A stretch of 5,198 nt of DNA from Thermoflexales bacterium (GTDB lineage Bacteria; Chloroflexota; Anaerolineae; Fen-1058). Position 1 is the stretch's first letter; the number at the start of each line of letters is the position of its first letter. A program made the translations under genes and the position numbers. This document shows, piece after piece, positions 1 through 5,198 of the stretch. The stretch covers positions 1 to 5,198 of the forward strand of contig JAUQXD010000828.1 of NCBI GenBank assembly GCA_030834835.1, read 5' to 3'. The notes under the pieces were generated by a model. It was given only the letters and a program-made list of their open reading frames with translations, was not told where the DNA came from and ran no database searches.

Positions 1-43
1 ATCTTGTTCATGCATTCAGGGCCGAACCCGACGTAAGGTGCGG

Positions 44-49
44 TATAAT
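44..49 (+). promoter_or_regulatory. Probable -10 box (TATAAT) of the lipoprotein-uvrB unit
   Basis: A perfect TATAAT hexamer stands in GC-rich DNA, 36 nt before the chosen start of the lipoprotein at 86. Transcription would begin near 55-57 and leave a leader of about 30 nt. I see no good -35 hexamer at the normal 16-18 nt spacing (positions 20-27 read about GGCCGAAC), nor the TG of an extended -10. If real, this promoter would drive the lipoprotein and uvrB together, and perhaps the membrane gene behind them. It also argues against the upstream GTG at 38 as start, because the box would then lie inside the coding sequence. The call rests on the hexamer and its position only. Confidence 0.5.
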
Positions 50-85
50 TCCAAGGTGTTTATCACTCTACCCTGCGGTGCATTG

Positions 86-886
86 ATGCGAATCTTCTTG
101 AGTGTATTGATATTGGCAACTGTAGTGTCAGCGTGTGCAGCGCCCACTACGACGCCACGCCCGATCGCGCCCGCTGCTGCGTCGACCGTGCGACCGTTTC
201 CCGACTTTGGCCCGACGCGGACGACAACGCCCACGCGCACGCCGCGCCCCACGGCCACGGATTTGTTTCCGGCGACGATTGGGCCGGCGATCTTTGATCC
301 GATGATGACGCCGACAGCGCTTGCCGCCGCGCGCTCGGCCGCCAACCAACCGATCGGAGCCGTGGGGACTCGCCGGCCGATCGAGCCGGCGAGCTCGATC
401 GCGCGCGATCATACGATCGCGCGATCGGCGGCACCCGCGATTTTGAATCAAGCGTTGATCGCAGCCGGCGTGCGTAAGCCCAATGTCTATTGGTTCACGT
501 TCGATGCGGGTGATCGCGAAGTGGCCTTGATGATCCAGTACGATAGCCCGCTGCGCTGGCAGCCCGGTTATCTGGATATGTTCCGCGCCGCGCAGCGCGT
601 GATCGGCCGTTACTTCCTGTCCATCGATCCGCCGATCTACAGCGCCTTTGTGGCCGGGACGGACATGACCGGCACCACCGACATCACCGCGCGGCTGCGG
701 CGCTCCTCGGCCGAAAAACTGGCGCACGGTGACATCGGCGAAGAGGACTTCGTCAACAACTACTTTGAATACGTGAATGTGGTGATGACGTGCACCGCCG
801 ACGGCTGCCTCGCAAAGATGGCGACGCCGTTCCCGACGTTCGACTTCCCGTTTCCGTTTCCACCTACTCCAACGAAGAAGCCCTGA
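86..886 (+). CDS. Thr/Pro-rich lipoprotein of unknown function
   Basis: Starting at ATG 86 the protein has 266 residues. Residues 1-16 are a short signal peptide (one Arg, then a hydrophobic core), followed by a lipobox V-S-A-C with Cys17 as the predicted lipidation site, so the protein should be anchored on the outer face of the cytoplasmic membrane. Residues 18-60 form a Thr/Pro/Arg-rich flexible stalk, and 75-115 an Ala/Arg-rich linker. Residues about 116-235 look like a folded alpha/beta domain, with a YWFTFDAGD stretch near 135-143 and a [10 protein letters not shown] stretch near 149-158. Near the C-terminus come Cys236 and Cys241, possibly a small disulfide loop, and a Phe/Pro-rich tail ending PPTPTKKP. 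I do not recognise the domain. The GTG at 38 would add 16 residues before the signal peptide and swallow the TATAAT box, so ATG 86 is preferred although its ribosome binding site is weak. The stop lies 2 nt before uvrB. Confidence 0.82.
   Translation: MRIFLSVLILATVVSACAAPTTTPRPIAPAAASTVRPFPDFGPTRTTTPTRTPRPTATDLFPATIGPAIFDPMMTPTALAAARSAANQPIGAVGTRRPIEPASSIARDHTIARSAAPAILNQALIAAGVRKPNVYWFTFDAGDREVALMIQYDSPLRWQPGYLDMFRAAQRVIGRYFLSIDPPIYSAFVAGTDMTGTTDITARLRRSSAEKLAHGDIGEEDFVNNYFEYVNVVMTCTADGCLAKMATPFPTFDFPFPFPPTPTKKP
350..427. repeat. Cluster of CGATCG-centred palindromes inside the lipoprotein gene
   Basis: Four perfect inverted repeats lie within 78 bp: an 8-bp palindrome CCGATCGG (350-357); arms CGCCGGC and GCCGGCG (371-377 and 385-391) around a 7-nt loop that itself starts with CGATCG; a perfect 14-bp palindrome GATCGCGCGCGATC (397-410); and a perfect 14-bp palindrome CGATCGCGCGATCG (414-427). 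GAGCTC at 391-396 is a further 6-bp palindrome. The stretch encodes residues 89-114, a linker of low sequence constraint that includes the near repeat [12 protein letters not shown]. Each unit could form a hairpin in RNA or single-stranded DNA. The symmetry is read directly from the bases; any function is unknown. Confidence 0.75.
874..880 (+). promoter_or_regulatory. Likely ribosome binding site of uvrB
   Basis: A purine run GAAGAAG ends 8 nt before ATG 889. It is a moderate match to the Shine-Dalgarno core and lies inside the last codons of the lipoprotein gene. It supports ATG 889 over the in-frame GTG at 790. Confidence 0.45.
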
Positions 887-888
887 CC

Positions 889-2919
889 ATGACCCAAAAA
901 TTCGAACTGGTATCCGACTTTCAACCGATGGGCGATCAGCCCCAGGCGATCGAACAGCTGGTGGACGGCCTCAAACGCGGCGATCGGTTTCAGACGCTGT
1001 TGGGTGCGACCGGCACCGGCAAGACGTACACCATCGCGCAGGTGATTCAGCGCACACAGAAGCCCACGCTGATCATGGCGCACAATAAGACGCTGGCCGC
1101 GCAGTTGTATTCGGAGTTCAAAGAATTCTTTCCGAAGAACGCGGTCAATTACTTTGTATCTTACTACGACTACTACCAACCCGAAGCCTATATCGCGCGA
1201 ACGGATACCTTCATCGAGAAGGATACCGCGATCAACGAGGAACTCGATCGGCTGCGGTTGGCCGCCACATCGTCGCTGTTCTCGCGCCGCGATGTGATCA
1301 TCGTGGCGTCAGTATCGTGCATTTACGGCATCGGCAATCCGCAGGACTGGGGCAAGGTCGTCGTCAAACTCACGACGGGCGAGACGCGCCGCCGCGATTT
1401 GCTGCTGCGGCATCTGGTCGATTTGCAGTACGAGCGCAACGACATCGCGTTTGGGCGCGGCAAGTTTCGCGTGCGCGGCGACACGCTGGAAGTGCAGCCG
1501 GCGTATGCCGAAACGGCGTATCGCATCGAGTTCTGGGGCGACACGGTGGAGCGCCTTACCGAGATTCAGCCGTTGACGGGCGAGATTCTGGCCGAACATG
1601 CGGGCGTGGAAATTTATCCCGCCAAGCAATTCATCACGTCGGAAGAGAAGATGCAGCGCGCCCAGGCCGAGATCGAAGCCGAATTGGCCGAGCGGCTGAA
1701 GTTCTTCAAAGAGCACGAGATGTATCTGGAAGCGCAGCGCATCGAGCAGCGCACCAAATATGATCTGGAAATGCTGCGCGAAGTGGGTTACTGTTCCGGC
1801 ATCGAAAACTATTCGCGGCACTTTGACGGCCGATCGGCGGGTGAACCCCCGTGGACGCTGGTCGATTATTTCCCCGACGATTTTCTGCTCGTGATGGACG
1901 AGAGCCACATGACGCTGCCGCAGGTGCGTGGTATGCACCACGGCGATCGCAGCCGTAAAGAAGAACTGGTCAAGTACGGTTTTCGCTTGCCCAGCGCCAT
2001 CGACAATCGACCGCTGATGTTTGAAGAGTTCGAGCAGCGCATTCGACAGGTGATCTTCACGACTGCAACGCCCGCCGCCTACGAACTGGAACACTCGCAG
2101 CAGATCGTGCAGCAGATCATCCGCCCGACTGGCTTGATCGATCCCGAAGTGGAGATCAAGCCCGTGAAGGGGCAGGTGGACGATCTGATCGGGCAGATTC
2201 AACGACGCATCCAGAACGGCGAGCGTGTGTTGGTGACGACGCTGACCAAGCGCATGGCCGAAGACCTGGCCGATTACCTGAAGGAACTCAACATCAAGGT
2301 GCATTACCTGCACAGCGAGATCGAGACGTTTGAGCGCATCGAGATTTTGCGCGATCTGCGCCTGGGTGCCTACGATGTGGTCGTCGGCATCAACCTCTTG
2401 CGCGAAGGGCTGGACTTGCCGGAAGTGTCGCTGGTGGCGATTCTGGATGCAGACAAAGAAGGCTTCCTGCGCAGTGAGACGTCGCTGATTCAGACCATCG
2501 GCCGCGCGGCGCGACACTTGCATGGCAAGGTCATCATGTACGCGGATAAGATCACGGATTCGATGCGGCGCGCCATCGACGAGACGAATCGCCGCCGCAC
2601 GATTCAGGAGACGTACAATCAGGAGCACGGCATCGAACCGGCCAGCATCGTCAAGGCGGTGCGCGATCTGATCAGCAACGAGCCATCGGCGCATGCGCTG
2701 GCCGAAGCACGCGAAGCGTATGTGGCCGGCGGCAAGATGCCCAAGGACGAACTGGCCCGCCTGATCAGAGATCTGGAAAAGGATATGAAGCAGGCGGCCA
2801 AAGATCTTGAGTTCGAGAAGGCCGCGCTGCTGCGCGATCAGATCATTGAACTGCGACAGCAACTGGAAGCGAAGGACACGCGGCCCGAGTGGGAGAAGTT
2901 GCGCGACACGGCGGCGTAG
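889..2919 (+). CDS. uvrB: UvrB, excinuclease ABC subunit B
   Basis: UvrB receives DNA from UvrA in nucleotide excision repair, uses ATP to probe the strand, verifies the lesion and recruits UvrC for incision in the cytoplasm. The 676-residue product has the family's usual length. Visible in order: the [10 protein letters not shown] start (12-21); Walker A GATGTGKT (39-46, Lys45); the beta-hairpin [10 protein letters not shown] (92-101) that clamps the DNA; Arg123; the UvrA-binding domain 2 (about 150-250); the [12 protein letters not shown] block (304-315); Walker B DESH (337-340); [12 protein letters not shown] (501-512); motif [10 protein letters not shown] (535-542); and the C-terminal UVR coiled coil that contacts UvrC (about 625-656, with [13 protein letters not shown]). 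ATG 889 is chosen because it puts the Walker Lys at 45 as in well-known homologues; a GTG at 790 would add 33 residues that overlap the lipoprotein gene in another frame. All key residues are present and no damage is seen. It is probably co-transcribed with the lipoprotein gene. Confidence 0.98.
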   Translation: MTQKFELVSDFQPMGDQPQAIEQLVDGLKRGDRFQTLLGATGTGKTYTIAQVIQRTQKPTLIMAHNKTLAAQLYSEFKEFFPKNAVNYFVSYYDYYQPEAYIARTDTFIEKDTAINEELDRLRLAATSSLFSRRDVIIVASVSCIYGIGNPQDWGKVVVKLTTGETRRRDLLLRHLVDLQYERNDIAFGRGKFRVRGDTLEVQPAYAETAYRIEFWGDTVERLTEIQPLTGEILAEHAGVEIYPAKQFITSEEKMQRAQAEIEAELAERLKFFKEHEMYLEAQRIEQRTKYDLEMLREVGYCSGIENYSRHFDGRSAGEPPWTLVDYFPDDFLLVMDESHMTLPQVRGMHHGDRSRKEELVKYGFRLPSAIDNRPLMFEEFEQRIRQVIFTTATPAAYELEHSQQIVQQIIRPTGLIDPEVEIKPVKGQVDDLIGQIQRRIQNGERVLVTTLTKRMAEDLADYLKELNIKVHYLHSEIETFERIEILRDLRLGAYDVVVGINLLREGLDLPEVSLVAILDADKEGFLRSETSLIQTIGRAARHLHGKVIMYADKITDSMRRAIDETNRRRTIQETYNQEHGIEPASIVKAVRDLISNEPSAHALAEAREAYVAGGKMPKDELARLIRDLEKDMKQAAKDLEFEKAALLRDQIIELRQQLEAKDTRPEWEKLRDTAA

Positions 2920-3040
2920 ACTAGAGGCTTGCGCTCCAGGCGGACGATAGCCCGCCGTGCCCAAACGTTGGATTGTCACGCGCAGCGTGCGCGAGCACTG
3001 GCCCAATGGCAAGCAGGATTTCCTTCAGAGAGACTACCTC
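2920..3040 (+). other. Gap between uvrB and the DUF3592 gene, with GC-rich hairpins
   Basis: This 121-nt gap holds two small inverted repeats: GGCGG (2939-2943) with CCGCC (2952-2956) around an 8-nt loop, and CGCGCA (2979-2984) with TGCGCG (2988-2993) around a 3-nt loop. The second can also fold as CACGC (2977-2981) with GCGTG (2985-2989). Neither is followed by a T-run, so a standard intrinsic terminator is not supported. I see no TATAAT-like box, so the downstream gene may be reached by read-through from uvrB. The reading frame is open through part of the gap from GTG 2957, but that stretch looks non-coding. Confidence 0.4.
3027..3032 (+). promoter_or_regulatory. Likely ribosome binding site deciding the start at 3041
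   Basis: AGAGAG ends 8 nt before ATG 3041, a fair Shine-Dalgarno match at good spacing. The earlier in-frame GTG at 2957 has no comparable purine run, only the GC-rich hairpin arm directly in front of it. This site is the main reason for starting the protein at 3041. Confidence 0.45.
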
Positions 3041-3922
3041 ATGACGACCGGTCGCATCATGTATCTGGCTGATCCGCCGCGGCGCGTGCCGTGGACGGTG
3101 ATTGCCGCCGCGATTCCGGGCATGATCGGATCGATGGGCGCGCTCTTCTTTCTGTTCGGCATGTTGTTCGTGGTGATCTTTTCCGGCGACGTTCGCCCAT
3201 TGGAAGAGTTGCGCCTGAGTTCGGCCACGACGACGGCCACCGCCACCGTGACTGACGTGCGCGAAACCAATTCGACTGAAAACGATGTGAGCGTGTATGA
3301 GTATCGCTTTACGTTTCGCACGCCCAATGAGACCGATGTCACCGGCAAGAGTTATTCCACCGGCCGGATCTGGTCGAAGGGCGAACGCGTGCCGGTAACG
3401 TATCTGCCCGACAAGCCCGGCGTTGCGCAGCTGCAAGATACGCGGCATACGGAGTTTCCGTGGTGGACGGCGTTGCTGGTGGGCATCTTCCCCTTCATCG
3501 GCGGCGTGATGCTATTGCTTGGTGCGTTGAGCGGCTGGCGGCAAATTCGGTTGCTGGCGCTGGGACGGCTGGCGTATGCCCGTTGGATCAACGTCACGGC
3601 GACGAGTACAACCGTCAACGATCAGCCGGTGATGAAGTATGCGTTTGAGTTTCAGGCTGAGGATGGTCAGATGTATCAGGGCCACTCAAAATCATTGCCC
3701 AAAGCCCAGTTGGGTGATGAGGCCAATGAACCCGTCTTGTACCTGCCCGCCAATCCCGATCGCTCCATGCTGCTCGACGCGGTGCCGGTGCGCTCCTCAC
3801 TCTCGGCCGACGGCAGCGGGCAGTGGCTCAGCGATGGCAATCCGTGGCCGATTTTGTGGAGCAGCCTGATCGGTCTGGGAGTGTTGGCGGTGATGGTGTT
3901 TGTGCTGTCGCGATTTTTCTAG
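3041..3922 (+). CDS. Membrane protein with two DUF3592-like domains
   Basis: The product from ATG 3041 has 293 residues and three hydrophobic stretches, at about 18-48, 141-163 and 269-290. Between the first two lies a soluble module (about 63-133) with TATVTDV, YEYRFTF, TGKS and VPVTYLPDKPG, the pattern of DUF3592 domains. Between the second and third is a second, diverged copy (about 181-247) with KYAFEF, QGHS and PVLYLPANPD. The Arg pair 14-15 before segment 1 and the Arg-rich stretch 167-181 after segment 2 suggest the N-terminus and second module are cytoplasmic and the first module is outside; this is inferred from the positive-inside rule. No catalytic residues are recognisable and the function of the family is unknown to me. 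An in-frame GTG at 2957 would add 28 residues without membrane character and lacks a ribosome site. The gene follows uvrB by 121 nt, and its stop lies within the stop of the opposing cupin gene. Confidence 0.85.
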   Translation: MTTGRIMYLADPPRRVPWTVIAAAIPGMIGSMGALFFLFGMLFVVIFSGDVRPLEELRLSSATTTATATVTDVRETNSTENDVSVYEYRFTFRTPNETDVTGKSYSTGRIWSKGERVPVTYLPDKPGVAQLQDTRHTEFPWWTALLVGIFPFIGGVMLLLGALSGWRQIRLLALGRLAYARWINVTATSTTVNDQPVMKYAFEFQAEDGQMYQGHSKSLPKAQLGDEANEPVLYLPANPDRSMLLDAVPVRSSLSADGSGQWLSDGNPWPILWSSLIGLGVLAVMVFVLSRFF

Positions 3923-4347
3923 GGACGATCGGGCCACAGCGTTCGCGTCAACTCGATCAGTTGGCGACGCTGCTCGGCACTTAACTCAACTTCGGGCGAG
4001 TTGGCCGAGGTTGTGTCGCAGTTCTCCACGATCAACACGGTCGCCGCTTCATCCAGCGTGTGTGTGTGCCACGCGCCGCACTTGACGTTGTAGAGTTTCA
4101 GCGGCTGCATATCTTGCGCGTGAATGGTCCCGACTAATTCGTCGCCCTCGCCGAGGAAGAGAATGCAGCGCCCGCTGAGCAAGACAAACACCTCGTCGGT
4201 CTCGTTGTGCCGCTGCATCTTGCCGATGTTCTCCGGTAGCAGTTCGTCGATGTAGCGCAAAATCGCTACGCGCCACTGCTCGTAATCGACCAAGGGCTGA
4301 TAGCCTTCGCCGGTGTAGTCGCTGATCTCAAGCAGATTTGGGTTCAT
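3919..4347 (-). CDS. Small single-domain cupin protein, probable sugar-related role
   Basis: This complete 142-residue protein is one cupin barrel. Motif 1 is visible as QRHNETDEVFVLLSG (45-59), with His47, Glu52 and Gly59 at the expected spacing; the first His of the usual HxH is Gln45. Motif 2 is YNVKCGAWHTH (86-96), with His94 the likely fourth metal ligand. An IVENCDTTSANS stretch (106-117) and a short Arg-rich C-terminal helix follow. No signal peptide is present, so it should be cytoplasmic. Its ATG overlaps the stop of the GH94 gene by 4 nt (ATGA), with no strong ribosome site, so translation is probably coupled. The pairing suggests binding, isomerisation or epimerisation of a sugar or sugar phosphate, but cupins are too diverse to name a reaction. 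The fold call is strong and the function is open. Confidence 0.9.
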   Translation of the reverse strand: MNPNLLEISDYTGEGYQPLVDYEQWRVAILRYIDELLPENIGKMQRHNETDEVFVLLSGRCILFLGEGDELVGTIHAQDMQPLKLYNVKCGAWHTHTLDEAATVLIVENCDTTSANSPEVELSAEQRRQLIELTRTLWPDRP

Positions 4348-5198
4348 GATTTGACCGTGAGAGTAACTTCAAAGATATGCGATTGGGCGGCGTCCAACGC
4401 ATCGATCGTGCTGCGCGCGATCAAGGCTGTCTCGCCGTCACGCGCAAACGCGATCGATGCGCCGTCGAGTTGAAGCGTCGCGATGTGATACTGATCGAAA
4501 TTCAATCCGCTCGGATTGTGATAGATCACTTTTAATGTTCGACCTGCAAACAGCGTGCTGATGCTAGCGTGACCATTGGCATCGAATTGTGCGGGCACGA
4601 GTTTGGGCGACAACGTGAGATCGCCCCACGCGCCCTTTACGCCGAAGACCTCCGTCACCAGTGTGAGCAAGTACCAACTCGCCGCGCCCGTCAGATACGG
4701 ATACACCCCACGCCCACGCGGCGTGATGTATTCGGGCAAGCCGGGATACATACGGCTGACCTCGAAGTTCTGGCAGTGCTGATAGAGGCCATTTAGCGCT
4801 TTGTAGCCTTCGTCGATCAGGCCGCGTCGATATAAGGCGTTGGCGTACATCACCGCCATGTGGCTGAACATCGCACCGTTTTCCTTGTGCCCGAACGCGA
4901 AGCCGAAGCAGCGCCCCAGATTGAGCAGCACTTCGCCAAAGTCCGTATTGAGCCGATAGCCGCCCACGCGCGCATCATACAAATACCGATCGGCCGCCCG
5001 CGCGATGACGCGCGCCCGTTCGTCGTTGGCAACGCCACTCATCAGCGCAAAGACCTGCCCCGTCAACGTCATCCGCACGCCGTTGAGATGATCGCCCTCG
5101 ACGCGCCGCCCGTCGTCGTCGTAGTAGCCGTTGAACCACGCATAGCCATCGTGATTGGTGATCCACTCTTGTGCGCGCAGATGATCGAACAACCACTC
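4344..5198 (-). CDS. GH94-family sugar phosphorylase, C-terminal part
   Basis: The gene runs off the right edge; 284 codons plus the stop are present, and the frame is open to the last base. GH94 enzymes split beta-glucosides such as cellobiose, chitobiose, laminaribiose or longer beta-glucans with phosphate, giving a sugar 1-phosphate. Counting from the TTG-coded residue at 5192 as 1, the piece shows the (alpha/alpha)6-barrel signature WFNGYYDDDG (19-28), TLTGQVFALMSGVA (42-55), KENGAMFSH (103-111), LPEYITPRGRG (152-162) and YLTGAASW (166-173), then a beta-rich C-terminal cap. The Lys and His of KENG...H and the Thr-Gly of LTG match positions that contact phosphate in characterised GH94 enzymes, so this looks like a working phosphorylase rather than a hydrolase. 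The catalytic Asp of the family should lie upstream, outside the window. Specificity cannot be read here; cellobiose, cellodextrin or 1,2-beta-oligoglucan phosphorylase are all possible. It overlaps the cupin start by 4 nt. Confidence 0.88.
   Translation of the reverse strand, partial: EWLFDHLRAQEWITNHDGYAWFNGYYDDDGRRVEGDHLNGVRMTLTGQVFALMSGVANDERARVIARAADRYLYDARVGGYRLNTDFGEVLLNLGRCFGFAFGHKENGAMFSHMAVMYANALYRRGLIDEGYKALNGLYQHCQNFEVSRMYPGLPEYITPRGRGVYPYLTGAASWYLLTLVTEVFGVKGAWGDLTLSPKLVPAQFDANGHASISTLFAGRTLKVIYHNPSGLNFDQYHIATLQLDGASIAFARDGETALIARSTIDALDAAQSHIFEVTLTVKS

Noticed and set aside
38..85. Longer lipoprotein starting at GTG 38
   Set aside because: It would put 16 residues in front of a complete signal peptide and place the TATAAT box inside the coding sequence.
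1..86. Tail of an upstream gene ending at TAA 34-36 or at TGA 84-86, the latter overlapping ATG 86
   Set aside because: Both frames are open to the left edge, but the short peptides show no recognisable sequence and the longer one uses many rare-looking codons. A perfect -10 box fits better with intergenic DNA. The left flank would settle it.
128..727. Minus-strand open frames opposite the lipoprotein gene
   Set aside because: The translations are Arg/Gly-rich without motifs, while the plus strand has a signal peptide, a lipobox and correct spacing to uvrB.
790..888. Longer uvrB starting at GTG 790
   Set aside because: The extra 33 residues overlap the lipoprotein gene in another frame and resemble no UvrB N-terminus; ATG 889 places the Walker Lys at 45 as expected.
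2939..2993. Intrinsic terminator after uvrB
   Set aside because: The inverted repeats have only 5-6 bp stems and no following T-run.
1309..3012. Very long open frame (567 codons) antisense to uvrB
   Set aside because: It lies opposite a highly conserved uvrB, its protein is rich in Leu, Gln, His and Arg as expected from reading GC-rich codons backwards, and no domain is recognisable. It is a by-product of codon use.
3945..3970. Imperfect hairpin 3' of the DUF3592 gene (CAACT 3949-3953 with AGTTG 3959-3963, plus outer GCGT/ACGC)
   Set aside because: It lies inside the end of the cupin coding sequence, has a 3-nt bulge and no T-run, so a terminator role is not supported.
4569..4796. Plus-strand open frames opposite the GH94 gene
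   Set aside because: They are antisense to conserved GH94 motifs and show no domain or ribosome site.

Overview
This window looks like bacterial chromosome of fairly high GC. The best guess for the source is a Chloroflexota (Anaerolineae-like) genome. That rests on a secreted lipoprotein with a Thr/Pro/Arg-rich stalk behind the lipid-attachment Cys, a TATAAT box in GC-rich DNA, and a GH94-type sugar phosphorylase. This is an impression from style; only a homology search with the UvrB protein would settle it.

Layout. Bases 1-85 are a short leader with a perfect TATAAT hexamer. A plus-strand cluster follows: a Thr/Pro-rich lipoprotein (86-886), full-length uvrB (889-2919, only 2 nt after the lipoprotein stop), a 121-nt gap with GC-rich hairpins but no T-tract, and a membrane protein with two DUF3592-like modules (3041-3922). 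On the minus strand, pointing toward it, a GH94 phosphorylase (4344-5198, with its N-terminal part beyond the right edge) is followed by a small cupin (3919-4347). These two overlap by ATGA and are almost certainly one transcript. The two convergent units meet at a single CTAG palindrome that supplies the stop codons of both strands.

How the genes work together. UvrB is the core damage-verification helicase of nucleotide excision repair; the lipoprotein in front of it has no evident link to repair and may simply share the promoter. The GH94-cupin pair looks like a carbohydrate phosphorolysis module: the enzyme would split a beta-glucoside with phosphate to give a sugar 1-phosphate, and the cupin might bind or modify a related sugar. 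I see no RNA gene, CRISPR array, insertion sequence or phage gene, and no gene-free stretch over 300 bases. The most unusual DNA-level signal is a run of perfect CGATCG-centred palindromes inside the lipoprotein gene (350-427), together with an apparent excess of CGATCG over the whole window. I did not find a convincing undescribed multi-gene system here.
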